Notes: generated from the sequence alone by a model not told the origin. 64,000 nucleotides of DNA from Streptomyces sp. NBC_01341 (GCF_035946055.1 NZ_CP108364.1:3782001-3846000), one strand, 5' to 3'; positions 25,299-34,151 are shown, counted from the first letter of the stretch. Translations and numbers: made by a program.

Positions 25299-26627
25299 GT
25301 GAAGAGGCAGCGCAACAGGGGCCGGGTGGCGCTGGCGTCGGTCGGGGTGATGTGCGCGGTGGTCGCGCTGCCGGGGCAGGCGCGCGCGGCGGACCCCCCG
25401 GCCGACTACACCTTCGATCCCGCGGCGACATCGGTCCGGGGCGCCGAGACGAACGCCGAGGCGGTGGAACTGAAGTCCGGTGCGGTCTACCGGAGTTCCA
25501 TCGATAAGGACCAGAAGCTCTACTACCGCCTGGAGCTCGACGACGCCACCGACGCCTACGTGTCCGCGGTCGTCGTGCCGAAGACGGCCGGGCAGGTGGC
25601 CTATGGGGACGGCATGACGATCAGCATCAGGGATCTCGACGACAACCGGTGCGATTCGCAGGACGCGTACTTCGGGCCGGCGGAGTTCCCCCGGCCGATC
25701 GCCGCATACGCCCACAGGACCGTGCAGAAGGGCAGCACCACCTGCGCCGCGAGCGGCACGTACAACGTGCTGATCGAGCGCGAGAGCAAGGCGACGTCCG
25801 CCACTGCCGCCTGGGACCTCGAGCTGCGTTTCGAGAACGAGCCGACGGTGAAGGACGCCGGATCGCAGCCCACCGAGGCGCCGGAGAACTGGCCTTCCGC
25901 CTCACCGGTGCCGCCCGCGGGCAGCCAGAAACGCTCCGGGGGCACGGGTTTCGCCGACGCCACCGGTCTGGAGTCCGGGGAATGGGTGGACGACATCGTT
26001 CCCGGGCAGACCCGCTTCTACCGGGTGCCCGTGGACTGGGGACAGCAGATCTTCGCCACGGCCGCGCTGAGCAACAGCAGCCGGTCGACCGAATTCCTCG
26101 GCAACGCCCTGGCAGTGTCCCTGGACAACCCGGCACACGGCCATGTGGACGATGCGACCCTGTCGTACTCCGGAGCCCCCAACTCCGTCTCCCTGCAACC
26201 TCTGCCGCCCGTGGCCTACGAGAACCGCCACGCCTCGGCGGCAGGCGTCAGCGCCATGCGTTTCGCCGGCTGGTACTACCTCTCGGTGACGCTCTCCCCG
26301 AAGGTCGCGGAGTACTACGACGACGACCCGATCGGGCTGACGCTCAAGGTCAAGGTCGTCAACGACAGCAAGCCGTCGCCCTATCAGGGGGACGCCGGAA
26401 TCTTCGGGGTCGGCGACGACGACAGGGACATGGCCAGGAGCGGTCAGAGCGCTTCCGACGCCGGCAGGAGCGCCACCATGGAGACAGTGGCCGCGGGTGG
26501 CATCGGTACAGGCGCCGCGCTCGTGCTCGGACTCGGGGTGTGGACGCTCCTCGCCAGGCGCCGGGAGGCACTCGCCACGCCTGCCGCTGCAGGGGAGCAG
26601 GCGGGCGGGCAGCCCCCCGCCTGGTAG
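25299..26627 (+). CDS. Exported protein with C-terminal membrane anchor, unknown function
   Basis: 442 residues. Basic N-terminus then a signal sequence (VALASVGVMCAVVALPGQARA, cleavage likely after ARA), a long extracytoplasmic part with two repeated modules (about residues 40-190 and 220-370, each with a YRxxxxxxxxxxY/F-V type beta pattern, e.g. GAVYRSSIDKDQKLYYRLEL and VPGQTRFYRVPVDWGQQIFA), and a C-terminal membrane segment (AGGIGTGAALVLGLGVWTLL) ending in RRR. GTG at 25299 has GAGGGGAAG upstream. The pattern resembles pre-peptidase-like beta domains, but I do not assign a function. Its stop is four bases from the stop of the convergent kinase. Confidence 0.75.
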   Translation: MKRQRNRGRVALASVGVMCAVVALPGQARAADPPADYTFDPAATSVRGAETNAEAVELKSGAVYRSSIDKDQKLYYRLELDDATDAYVSAVVVPKTAGQVAYGDGMTISIRDLDDNRCDSQDAYFGPAEFPRPIAAYAHRTVQKGSTTCAASGTYNVLIERESKATSATAAWDLELRFENEPTVKDAGSQPTEAPENWPSASPVPPAGSQKRSGGTGFADATGLESGEWVDDIVPGQTRFYRVPVDWGQQIFATAALSNSSRSTEFLGNALAVSLDNPAHGHVDDATLSYSGAPNSVSLQPLPPVAYENRHASAAGVSAMRFAGWYYLSVTLSPKVAEYYDDDPIGLTLKVKVVNDSKPSPYQGDAGIFGVGDDDRDMARSGQSASDAGRSATMETVAAGGIGTGAALVLGLGVWTLLARRREALATPAAAGEQAGGQPPAW

Positions 26628-26631
26628 CCGG

Positions 26632-27969
26632 TCAGGTCTGGGTCAGCGCCCAGATGCCCACCGCGAAGCAGATCAGGGCCACCAGCAGTACCGGGATCGC
26701 CACTTTCGGGGGAGGGCCCGGCCGTCTCGCGGGAGCCGCGTGCGGGGCGGCCACGGGCGGTACGAAGGCATGGGGAGCCTGGGGGTGCGGCGCCGTGTAG
26801 GAGCGGGTAGGGGCCGCGCCGAAGGGCACGGCTGCCGTCGCCGCCTGCGAGAGGTCGGGTGCGGAGTCGGTCGCGTAGGGCCCGTACGGAGAGGCCGGGG
26901 GCTGCTGCGGGACGGGCACCTGCTGCGGTGGGGGCGCGAGGTGGAAACTGCCTGTCTCCGACATCGAAGACGGCTGGGGCACCTGCTGCCCGCTGTCCTG
27001 CACGGGCACGTACGACTGTGCGGAGGGCTGCGGCGGCGTCGCCCGGCCGACGGCCGGCTGCGCGGGCCCCGGCGGACCGTCGGCGGGGGCTTCCGGTCCG
27101 TCAGGGCCGAAACCCGCCGGCAGGGGACCGATCTGGTCGAACACTTCGACCGGTTCGTCGTCCGCACCGGCCTCGGCCAGCATCTCCACCGCTGCCGTCA
27201 GCGCCTTGCGCGCCCCTGTGGCCGTGCGGAAGCGGGCATGCGGATCGGGCTGGAGCAGACCGGCGAGTACCTGCCACAGGGGCTCGGGCACGCCCTGAGG
27301 GGCACCGGGGGTGCCGTGGGCGGCGAAGTACTCGATCAGCGCCTGGGCGTCGGGCTTCTGTCCCTGCAGCAGGTAGAGCGCGACCAGGCCGACGGCGAAC
27401 AGGTCCGCCGGGAAGTCCGGTTCCGCGCCCATCATCTGTTCGGGAGCGAAGTAACCCGGCGTACCGACCACGTAGTTGGTCTCGGTCAGCCGTGGCTCGC
27501 CCTTGCGCATCGAGATGCCGAAGTCGGACAACCGCAGATGCGGACGCCCGGTGCCGGTGGCCTCCATGAGGATGTTGGCCGGCTTGATGTCCCGGTGAAC
27601 GACCCCCTCGGCGTGCACGGTGGACAGTCCGGACAGCAACTGGTCGAGGAGGAGGCAGACGAAGCGAGGAGGCAACGGGCCGTAGTCGCCGATGACATGG
27701 GCGAGGGATCCGCCGCTGACCAGGTCCATCGTGAAGAGGACCTTGTCGTCGTCGGCGGCCCAGCTGGCCGGCGCGAGGACGTGCGGATGTTCGATCCGAA
27801 GTGCCTGCTCGCGGACGAAACGCAGCAGCGTGTGCGCGTCGCTCTGCTGAAGGACCTTCGCCGCCACGTAACGGCGGCGTCTGTGGTCCCACGCACGCCA
27901 GACGGCGCCGACCCCGCCACGTCCGATCGGATCGACAAGCTCGTACCGACCGGCGAAGACCTCACCCAT
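26632..27969 (-). CDS. Membrane-anchored serine/threonine protein kinase
   Basis: 445 residues. Hanks-type kinase domain in the first 270 residues: glycine loop GRGGVGAVW, ATP-binding lysine in YVAAKVLQ, catalytic loop HAEGVVHRDIKPANILM, LSDFGIS, and activation-segment end GTPGYFAPEQM. A long Pro/Gln-rich linker follows, then a C-terminal membrane segment (VAIPVLLVALICFAVGIWAL) with almost nothing outside, so unlike PknB it has no external sensor domain. ATG at 27969 gives MGEVFAGRYEL, the usual kinase beginning; the frame is open 20 codons further. Followed upstream by a helix-turn-helix gene in the same direction. Confidence 0.9.
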   Translation of the reverse strand: MGEVFAGRYELVDPIGRGGVGAVWRAWDHRRRRYVAAKVLQQSDAHTLLRFVREQALRIEHPHVLAPASWAADDDKVLFTMDLVSGGSLAHVIGDYGPLPPRFVCLLLDQLLSGLSTVHAEGVVHRDIKPANILMEATGTGRPHLRLSDFGISMRKGEPRLTETNYVVGTPGYFAPEQMMGAEPDFPADLFAVGLVALYLLQGQKPDAQALIEYFAAHGTPGAPQGVPEPLWQVLAGLLQPDPHARFRTATGARKALTAAVEMLAEAGADDEPVEVFDQIGPLPAGFGPDGPEAPADGPPGPAQPAVGRATPPQPSAQSYVPVQDSGQQVPQPSSMSETGSFHLAPPPQQVPVPQQPPASPYGPYATDSAPDLSQAATAAVPFGAAPTRSYTAPHPQAPHAFVPPVAAPHAAPARRPGPPPKVAIPVLLVALICFAVGIWALTQT

Positions 27970-28085
27970 TGCGCTGTGCCCGCTCCCGTTCCCTATCGGT
28001 TCGTGCCCCGGCTGTCGGGATACTGCCACGGGCTGTGCTTTCCCGTGGCAGTTCCGGGCCCTGGGCCTGCTCTTGGCGAAGGGCC

Positions 28086-28634
28086 CTAGCTCTGGTGGGC
28101 TTCGTAGTGCGCGACCGCGTCGGCGGTCCGGCCGGCCCCGTACACCCTGAGGAACTCTGCCAGCTCCGGGTGGGCGGGGGCGAGGGAGTCGGCCGCGTCG
28201 ATGATGTCTCCGGCCGCGGCGACCGACCGCAGCAGTGACTGGATCTCGCGGACCACGCGGCGCACCGTGGGAGCTCCGCCGGTGGTGGCGGTCTGGCCGG
28301 TGTTGGTGAGGACGGAACCGCCCTGTGCCTTCTTGATCTCTTCCATCCGGTCCGTCGCCTCGCCCGCGCTGACGCTGCCGTCCGCCACCTGGCCGGCCAG
28401 CTCCTGAAGTGCCTGGACCCGCTGGACCACGGCGGGGTTGCCGATCTTGGCGCGCTGGCCGCTCATCAACTGGGAGAGCATCGGGGCCGACAGCCCGAGC
28501 ACCGCGGCGAGCCGGGCCTGATTCAGGCCCAGGTCGTCTATCAGCCTGCGGAAGAGCGCCCCCAGCGGCTCCCCGTACCAGCTGCGCTGGAGCTCTCTGG
28601 CTCTAGCCGTGGCCTCTTGCTGCGCTGCGTCCAT
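28086..28634 (-). CDS. Helix-turn-helix DNA-binding protein
   Basis: 182 residues. An XRE-like helix-turn-helix is visible around residues 35-60 (LGLNQARLAAVLGLSAPMLSQLMSGQRAKIG), preceded by a conserved helix (WYGEPLGALFRRLIDD). The C-terminal half is helical and ends with a segment of repeat-like helices (HPELAEFLRVYGAGRTADAVAHYE). It is 116 bp upstream of the orphan kinase on the same strand, a conserved pair in Streptomyces, and may be its target or regulator; that link is inference. Confidence 0.8.
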   Translation of the reverse strand: MDAAQQEATARARELQRSWYGEPLGALFRRLIDDLGLNQARLAAVLGLSAPMLSQLMSGQRAKIGNPAVVQRVQALQELAGQVADGSVSAGEATDRMEEIKKAQGGSVLTNTGQTATTGGAPTVRRVVREIQSLLRSVAAAGDIIDAADSLAPAHPELAEFLRVYGAGRTADAVAHYEAHQS

Positions 28635-28804
28635 TGCGTCTCCCCTTCGCTGCGGCTTCGCTGCTGCGAACCTCGTCGTGCATCTTACGGAGAGCGGTTC
28701 CAGACCGGGAGTCCCAATCCTTTTGCAAGATTCAGGGGGTCACCCGGTACTCTGTTCTGCGACGGACCTCGCGGCAGGGATGTGTGCTGTGGCGTCCTCT
28801 TTTC

Positions 28805-28877
28805 GGGGCCTTAGCTCAGTTGGTAGAGCGCTGCCTTTGCAAGGCAGATGTCAGGAGTTCGAATCTCCTAGGCTCCA
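28805..28877 (+). tRNA. tRNA-Ala (TGC)
   Basis: Acceptor GGGGCCT pairs with AGGCTCC (one G-T), D loop AGCTCAGTTGGTAGAGC, anticodon loop TTTGCAA with TGC at 28838-28840, T loop AGTTCGAATC. No CCA is encoded. A TTGCAA...TACTCT promoter-like pair lies at 28723-28753. Confidence 0.97.
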
Positions 28878-28883
28878 CACTCG

Positions 28884-28927
28884 GAGAGCCCGGTCGACCT
28901 GTGTTTCCGCAGGTCGACCGGGCTCTC
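28884..28927 (+). terminator. Terminator after tRNA-Ala
   Basis: Perfect 18-bp stem GAGAGCCCGGTCGACCTG / CAGGTCGACCGGGCTCTC with an eight-base loop, seven bases after the tRNA. Confidence 0.88.
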
Positions 28928-29001
28928 TTGTGTGGACCGGCACCGTCGTGGCCCCACGTGCCCGTCAGGTACGTCGAGCTGCGGAAGCGGCGGGCGATTC
29001 G

Positions 29002-29015
29002 GTTTCACGTGAAAC
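29002..29015. promoter_or_regulatory. parS site 5
   Basis: Perfect GTTTCACGTGAAAC in the gap between the tRNA-Ala terminator and the terminator hairpin of the DUF5324 gene, about 15.5 kb right of oriC. Confidence 0.95.
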
Positions 29016-29016
29016 G

Positions 29017-29059
29017 GCGAGGGGCGCCGGAGACCGTGAGGTCTTCCGGCGCCCCTCGC
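29017..29059 (-). terminator. Terminator of the DUF5324 gene
   Basis: Arms GCGAGGGGCGCCGGAGACC and GGTCTTCCGGCGCCCCTCGC around a GTGA loop, 40 bp beyond the stop at 29099 and touching parS site 5. No T run. Confidence 0.7.
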
Positions 29060-29098
29060 AGGCGTCGTTTCCCCGGAGTACCGGGTCGGCGCCGTCGG

Positions 29099-29818
29099 TC
29101 AGCGGTTGTCGTCCCGGCCGTCCGCACGCTCCGGTCCGGACTCGGCTTCGTCCTGCTTGACGCGGACCTCCGGGTCGAGGACCGAGGTGCCGCTGCCGTC
29201 GACCGAGGTCAGGGGAGCGCGGTCGTCAGCCACCTCGGTGGGGGCGGGCGGCTCGACGAGCCAGTCCGGATTGGCCTGCTTGTCCCACCACTTCCAGGCG
29301 GCGAAGGCTCCGCCGGCCAGCACGCCCAGCACGAGGAAGCCCTTCGCCGTCCGGCCGGCCTTGGCCCGCCGCTCGTGCTTCCTGACGAGCTTGTGGATCT
29401 CCTTGGCCGTGACCTGGCCCCGCAGCGCGGCCAGCGCGGCCGTACTGCGTGCGGTGGCCTCCTCCGCCATGGGGCGGCTCGCCGCCACGGCGTACTCGAC
29501 ACGGGGCACGGTGTAGTCCGCCGCTGTCCGGGCCGCACTGCGCGTCCGTACAGCTGCCTTGTGCGCGGCCTCGTCGACCTTGGGGGGCACATAGGTCAGT
29601 GCCTGTTCGATGCGAGGTGCGAGGTGCGCGCCGTACTGGACGCGGGCCTGCGCGGCTGCCTTCGACATCTTGGGCGCGAGCCGGGCGCGAGCCTCTTGGG
29701 CGTAGTGCGCGGCCTGTTCCTTGGCCGTGTCGGCGTAGGGCGCCACCACTTCCGCGGCGTGCTGCGCGCTGTCCTTCGCCGAGTAGGTTGCGGCGCGCAC
29801 GCTGTCGATGCGGGTCAC
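29099..29818 (-). CDS. DUF5324 family protein
   Basis: 239 residues. Long alternating Ala/Glu/Lys helices fill the first 150 residues (e.g. MTRIDSVRAATYSAKDSAQH, with repeated VAPYADTAKEQAAHYAQEAR-like units), resembling apolipoprotein/plant LEA-like amphipathic helices. A membrane segment follows (GFLVLGVLAGGAFAAWKWWD), then an acidic hydrophilic tail. So it is likely a single-span membrane protein with a helical domain lying on the membrane or in the cytoplasm. Function unknown. Confidence 0.8.
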   Translation of the reverse strand: MTRIDSVRAATYSAKDSAQHAAEVVAPYADTAKEQAAHYAQEARARLAPKMSKAAAQARVQYGAHLAPRIEQALTYVPPKVDEAAHKAAVRTRSAARTAADYTVPRVEYAVAASRPMAEEATARSTAALAALRGQVTAKEIHKLVRKHERRAKAGRTAKGFLVLGVLAGGAFAAWKWWDKQANPDWLVEPPAPTEVADDRAPLTSVDGSGTSVLDPEVRVKQDEAESGPERADGRDDNR

Positions 29819-30162
29819 GGGATCCTCCTCCTTGGTGGCGGGTAGGTACTCCGCCTATCCACCCAATTCGAAATCATGCCCGCTGAGGCACGGAGCGCCA
29901 TGCGGGACGGGCATCCGGGTCATGTCGGCATTCTCGGGCAATGCGGTGCAAGAGGAGCGTGTCGACGACGATGCCACGGTTCGTGTCGGCGCGCTTCGCA
30001 CCGTCGGGCACCTGGCCGCACCTCGTGCGCCGGACGCGCCGGAGAGGGGGAAGGGGGCAACAAGGTGAGCGCGGCCCTGTCGCAGGACGGTGAGCGGGGT
30101 GTGGAGGGGGTTCGCCGTGCGAGGATCGGTGGTCATCAGCGAGGACTTACGGAAGGCAGATC
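29819..30162. other. Divergent promoter region DUF5324 / cyclophilin
   Basis: 343 bp without a supported gene. It must hold both promoters; GGAAGG at 30151-30156 is the ribosome-binding site of the cyclophilin gene. No other element recognised. Confidence 0.4.
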
Positions 30163-30690
30163 GTGGCCGAGGAGCTTTACGCCACTTTGAAGACCAACCA
30201 CGGCGACATCGCGATCCGGCTTCTGCCGAACCACGCGCCCAAGACGGTCAGGAACTTCGTCGAGCTCGCCAAGGGTGAGCGTGAGTGGACCGATCCGGAG
30301 ACCGGCAGGAAGTCCACGGACAAGTTGTACGACGGAACGGTCTTCCACCGCGTCATCAGCGGTTTCATGATCCAGGGCGGCGACCCGCTGGGCAACGGAA
30401 CGGGGGGGCCGGGTTACGAGTTCCCCGACGAGTTCCACCCCGATCTCGCCTTCACCCAGCCGTACCTGCTGGCCATGGCCAACGCGGGGCCGGGGACCAA
30501 CGGATCGCAGTTCTTCGTCACCGTGTCCCCCACTGCCTGGCTGACCGGCAAGCACACCATCTTCGGCGAGGTCGCCGACGAGGCCGGCAGGAAGGTCGTG
30601 GACACCATCGCGGCCGCTCCGACCAACCCGCGCACCGACCGGCCGCTCCAGGACGTGGTGATCGAGTCGGTCGTCGTCGAGACCCGCTGA
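30163..30690 (+). CDS. Cyclophilin-type peptidyl-prolyl cis-trans isomerase
   Basis: 175 residues, GTG start with GGAAGG upstream. Cyclophilin motifs: FHRVISGFMIQGGDPLG with the catalytic Arg, Phe and Gln, LAMANAGPGTNGSQFFVTV, and WLTGKHTIFGEVAD with the cyclosporin-contact tryptophan. No signal peptide, so cytoplasmic; it speeds proline isomerisation during folding. Confidence 0.95.
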   Translation: MAEELYATLKTNHGDIAIRLLPNHAPKTVRNFVELAKGEREWTDPETGRKSTDKLYDGTVFHRVISGFMIQGGDPLGNGTGGPGYEFPDEFHPDLAFTQPYLLAMANAGPGTNGSQFFVTVSPTAWLTGKHTIFGEVADEAGRKVVDTIAAAPTNPRTDRPLQDVVIESVVVETR

Positions 30691-30846
30691 TCCCACGCAC
30701 CCTGCCGTGCCGGGGCCGCTGACCCGGCGCACGGCCTGCCCGCACGGGAACCTACCGTCCTGCTCGTCCGTACTGTTACATAACGGGCGAGCAGGTGGCC
30801 GCATGTGCGCCGCCTCCCCGGACGAGGACCGAAGGGGCTGTGACCG

Positions 30847-31752
30847 ATGGAGAAGCACCAGCCGCCGGAAGGCCAGGACGGGTCTGCGGCTGCGGGTGGC
30901 GCTCCCACCTGTTACCGCCACCCGGAGCGGGAGACCGGGATCCGCTGCGCCAGGTGCGAACGGCCGATCTGCACGGACTGCATGATCGGTGCGTCGGTGG
31001 GATTCCAGTGCCCGGACTGTGTCCGCCAGGGCTCCGGGTCCGGCCATCACCCTGCCGCCGCCCGGCCGCGGACCCTCGCCGGTGGCAGCGTCGCGGCCGA
31101 CCCCAGGCTGATCACCAAGATCCTCATCGCCATCAACCTCATCGTCTTCGTCGTGGTCTGGGCGAAGCCGGAGTTCCTCGACGATCTCCTGCTGTTCGGC
31201 CGTGCCACCACGGACGACCCCTCCGCCGGTTCCGAGGGTGTGGCCGAGGGGCAGTGGTACCGGCTGGTGACGTCGATGTTCCTGCACGTGGAGGTGTGGC
31301 ACATCGCCTTCAACATGCTGGGGCTCTGGTGGCTAGGGGGGCCGCTGGAGGCCGCACTCGGCCGTGCACGGTACCTCGCGCTGTACGTGCTCTCCGGACT
31401 CGCGGGCGGCGCACTCACGTACCTGATCGCAGACCCGGCACAGGGGTCGCTCGGTGCATCCGGCGCGGTCTTCGGTCTCCTCGGCGCCACGGCGGTGCTC
31501 ATGCGCCGGATGAACTACGACCTGCGTCCGGTCATCGCGCTGCTCGTGGTGAACCTGATCTTCACCTTCAACCCGTGGGGTCGGATCGCCTGGCAGGCGC
31601 ACGTCGGCGGCCTGGTCGCCGGTGCCCTGATCGCGATCGCCATGATCCACGCACCGCGCGAGCGCCGGAATCTCGTGCAGTACGGCGCCTGCGCACTGGT
31701 CCTGTTCGTCGTCGTGGCCGTCGTCCTGGCGAGGACCGCCGCGCTCACCTGA
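30847..31752 (+). CDS. Rhomboid family intramembrane serine protease with N-terminal zinc finger
   Basis: 301 residues. The first 55 residues hold a B-box-like zinc-binding module (CYRHPERETGIRCARC, then CTDCM and CPDC). The rhomboid core follows with about six membrane segments, the nucleophile in GASGAVFGLLG and the catalytic histidine in WQAHVGGLVAGAL; the external HIAFNMLGLWWLGG loop is typical. It cleaves membrane proteins within the bilayer; substrates are unknown. The zinc finger is a common actinobacterial addition. Confidence 0.92.
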   Translation: MEKHQPPEGQDGSAAAGGAPTCYRHPERETGIRCARCERPICTDCMIGASVGFQCPDCVRQGSGSGHHPAAARPRTLAGGSVAADPRLITKILIAINLIVFVVVWAKPEFLDDLLLFGRATTDDPSAGSEGVAEGQWYRLVTSMFLHVEVWHIAFNMLGLWWLGGPLEAALGRARYLALYVLSGLAGGALTYLIADPAQGSLGASGAVFGLLGATAVLMRRMNYDLRPVIALLVVNLIFTFNPWGRIAWQAHVGGLVAGALIAIAMIHAPRERRNLVQYGACALVLFVVVAVVLARTAALT

Positions 31753-31994
31753 GCGTAGTTCTTCGCTCCAGGGGTGTGGTTGTCCACAGAACGTGCCGGT
31801 CTTGTGCACGACCTGGGGAACAGGTGTGCCCCTTGTCGCTGGACCGGGTTCTCCCAGCCAGGACAAGGGGCACGCCCTCTCGCAATGCGTAAGTGTGTAG
31901 TCACACCGGCGTCAACCGCGAGGGAAGTTATCCACAGATCGTCTGACCTTTTCCCCCGCCTGTGGATAACTCTGTGGGTAACTTCAGGGCAGAG
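31753..31994. other. Convergent gap with four DnaA boxes
   Basis: Between the rhomboid and crgA stops lie TTGTCCACA (31780-31788, perfect), TTATCCACA (31928-31936, perfect), TGTGGATAA (31961-31969, perfect on the reverse strand) and TGTGGGTAA (31973-31981). Four boxes in 202 bp is far above chance. Their density resembles the DnaA-box clusters outside oriC described in S. coelicolor (H69, H24, D78). Confidence 0.7.
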
Positions 31995-32249
31995 CTACTT
32001 CCACTGTGTGGAGACACCGAAGCCACCGGCGATGAAGCCGAAGCCCACCACGATGTTCCAGTTGCCCAGCGCGCTGAGCGGCATGTCGCCCTCGGTGACG
32101 TAGAAGAGCACGATCCAGGCCAGACCGACCAGGAAGAGCGCCAGCATCACCGGCGCCACCCAACTGCGGTTGGACAGCTTTATGCTCGTCGACTGCTTCG
32201 CCGGCGGCGGCGTGAAGTCTGCCTTCTTGCGGATACGTGACTTCGGCAC
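31995..32249 (-). CDS. crgA: Cell division protein CrgA
   Basis: 84 residues: hydrophilic N-terminus MPKSRIRKKADFTPPPAK, then two membrane segments (WVAPVMLALFLVGLAWIVLFYV and NIVVGFGFIAGGFGVSTQWK region). CrgA inhibits or coordinates FtsZ-ring and septum formation in Streptomyces and recruits division proteins in mycobacteria. It is divergent from the DUF881 gene as in other actinobacteria. Confidence 0.95.
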   Translation of the reverse strand: MPKSRIRKKADFTPPPAKQSTSIKLSNRSWVAPVMLALFLVGLAWIVLFYVTEGDMPLSALGNWNIVVGFGFIAGGFGVSTQWK

Positions 32250-32385
32250 GAGGGACTCTCCTGTCGATGCGCTGCGTGACCGCGCAGGGATCTGTGGCTG
32301 GCGCCGGGGCGCGAGGGGGAATGCTGCCTCCCCGGGGCGTCCGTTAGCGTAGTGCTTCCGTGGCGCCTAAGGAGATAAGGGTACG

Positions 32386-33153
32386 TTGAGCAATTCTGAC
32401 GACTCTCCTCGAGGCCCGGCCCGACGCATCTCCCGCCGGCCGGTCCAGGGCCTCACCGCTGCCGTTTTCGCGCTGGCCGGACTGATCTTCGTCACCAGCG
32501 CCAACGCGGCCAAGGGGACCGACATCCGCACCGACTCCTCGCTGCTGAAACTCTCGGATCTCATCCAGCAGCGCAGTGAGAAGAACGCGGAACTGGACGA
32601 ATCGACCGCATCGGTCCGCGCGGACATCGACAGCCTGGCCCGGCGCGACGACGGGAGCACCCGCGCCGAGGATGCCGAGCTGGACGCCCTGGAGAAGGCC
32701 GCGGGCACCACGGCGGTCACCGGGGAGGCGCTTTCGGTCACGCTGAACGACGCGCCGCCGAACGCCACGGCAAACCCGGGATACCCCGATCCGCAGCCGA
32801 ACGACCTGGTCATCCACCAGCAGGACCTCCAGGCCGTGGTCAACGCGCTCTGGCAGGGCGGGGCGAAGGGGATCCGGGTGATGGACCAGCGCCTGATCTC
32901 CACGAGCGCGGTGCGCTGCGTCGGCAACACGCTGATCCTGCAGGGCCGGGTCTACTCGCCCCCGTACAAGGTCACCGCCGTCGGTGACCGGGGGAAGCTC
33001 AGGCAGGCGCTCGACGACTCCACGGCGATCCAGAACTACCAGCTGTACGTGAAGGCGTACGGGCTGGGATGGAAGGTCGAGGAGAGCGACAGGCTGACGC
33101 TCCCCGGCTACGCGGGCACCGTCGACCTTCATTACGCACAGCCTGTTCGGTAG
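32386..33153 (+). CDS. DUF881 family protein
   Basis: 255 residues, TTG start with AAGGAGATAAGG upstream. One membrane segment near the N-terminus (LTAAVFALAGLIFVTSA), then a coiled-coil region (LSDLIQQRSEKNAELDES to AEDAELDALEKAAG) and the DUF881 domain (NDLVIHQQDLQAVVNALWQ, GAKGIRVMDQRLISTSAVRC). DUF881 proteins are extracytoplasmic and found beside division genes in Gram-positive bacteria; function is unknown. Confidence 0.88.
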   Translation: MSNSDDSPRGPARRISRRPVQGLTAAVFALAGLIFVTSANAAKGTDIRTDSSLLKLSDLIQQRSEKNAELDESTASVRADIDSLARRDDGSTRAEDAELDALEKAAGTTAVTGEALSVTLNDAPPNATANPGYPDPQPNDLVIHQQDLQAVVNALWQGGAKGIRVMDQRLISTSAVRCVGNTLILQGRVYSPPYKVTAVGDRGKLRQALDDSTAIQNYQLYVKAYGLGWKVEESDRLTLPGYAGTVDLHYAQPVR

Positions 33154-33327
33154 GGCGGTCCGGGGCCGTCCGGCCGGGACGGTGCCGCGCCGGCACCCCG
33201 TACGACGCGCCGGTACCGGACCCGTACGACGGCCTTGTGACGGACCCGCCCCGGCGGCTTTCCACAGCTGACCCACGCCTGAGCCCGCGCCGTTTAGTCT
33301 GGTGCCGTACCGAACGGAGGCAACAGC

Positions 33328-33516
33328 ATGTACGGCTGGATCTGGCGGCATCTGCCGGGCAACGCATGGGTACGGGGCTTCATCTCGCTCGTGCTGGCGC
33401 TGGCGGTTGTCTACGCGCTCTTCCAGTACGTCTTCCCCTGGGCGGAGCCGCTGCTCCCGTTCGGTGACGTGACGGTGGACGGCGAAGGCACGGGCGGAGC
33501 GGGGACCGGTCAGTGA
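33328..33516 (+). CDS. Small membrane protein
   Basis: 62 residues. Start ATG at 33328 with GGAGG upstream. One membrane segment (FISLVLALAVVYALFQYVF) and a short Gly/Thr-rich external or cytoplasmic tail. The stop overlaps the start of the glutamine amidotransferase gene by four bases (GTGA), so both are in one unit. Conserved position in Streptomyces between DUF881 and the amidotransferase; function unknown. Confidence 0.8.
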   Translation: MYGWIWRHLPGNAWVRGFISLVLALAVVYALFQYVFPWAEPLLPFGDVTVDGEGTGGAGTGQ

Positions 33517-34151
33517 GCGCACGCATTCTCGTCGTCGACAACTACGACAGCTTCGTCTTCAACCTCGTCCAGTACCTCTACCAGCTCGGCGCGGAATGCG
33601 AAGTCGTCCGCAACGACCAGGTGACCACGGCGCACGCCGACGACGGGTTCGACGGGGTCCTGCTCTCCCCTGGCCCCGGCACGCCCGAAGAAGCCGGTGT
33701 CTGCATCGAGATGGTGCATCACTGTGCGCGGAGCGGTGTCCCGGTCTTCGGTGTCTGCCTGGGTATGCAGTCGATGGCCGTCGCCTACGGCGGCGTCGTG
33801 GACCGGGCGCCGGAGCTGCTGCACGGCAAGACCTCTCCCGTGCTGCACGAGGGCAAGGGGGTGTTCGCCGGTCTGCCGTCCCCCTTCACCGCCACGCGCT
33901 ACCACTCGCTGGCCGCCGAGCCCGCGACGATCCCGCCCGAGCTGGAGGTCACCGCGCGCACCGTCGACGGCATCATCATGGGGCTGCGCCACCGTGAACA
34001 GCCCGTGGAGGGTGTGCAGTTCCACCCCGAGTCGGTGCTCACGGAGCACGGGCACCTGATGCTCGCCAACTGGCTGGAGCAGTGCGGCGACGTGGGGGCA
34101 GTGGCGAGATCGGTGGGGCTCGCCCCGGTGGTGGGCAAGGTCGCGGCGTGA
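33513..34151 (+). CDS. Anthranilate/aminodeoxychorismate synthase component II-type glutamine amidotransferase
   Basis: 212 residues. Class I amidotransferase with nucleophile C82 in FGVCLGMQ, oxyanion segment SPGPGTPEEAG and the His-Glu pair in QFHPESVLTEHG. By family it would hydrolyse glutamine and feed ammonia to a PabB or TrpE partner for folate or tryptophan synthesis. No component I gene lies in this window, so whether it is PabA or TrpG cannot be decided; its place between membrane and sortase genes is unusual but conserved. GTG start overlaps the upstream gene, and its stop overlaps the sortase start. Confidence 0.9.
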   Translation: MSARILVVDNYDSFVFNLVQYLYQLGAECEVVRNDQVTTAHADDGFDGVLLSPGPGTPEEAGVCIEMVHHCARSGVPVFGVCLGMQSMAVAYGGVVDRAPELLHGKTSPVLHEGKGVFAGLPSPFTATRYHSLAAEPATIPPELEVTARTVDGIIMGLRHREQPVEGVQFHPESVLTEHGHLMLANWLEQCGDVGAVARSVGLAPVVGKVAA

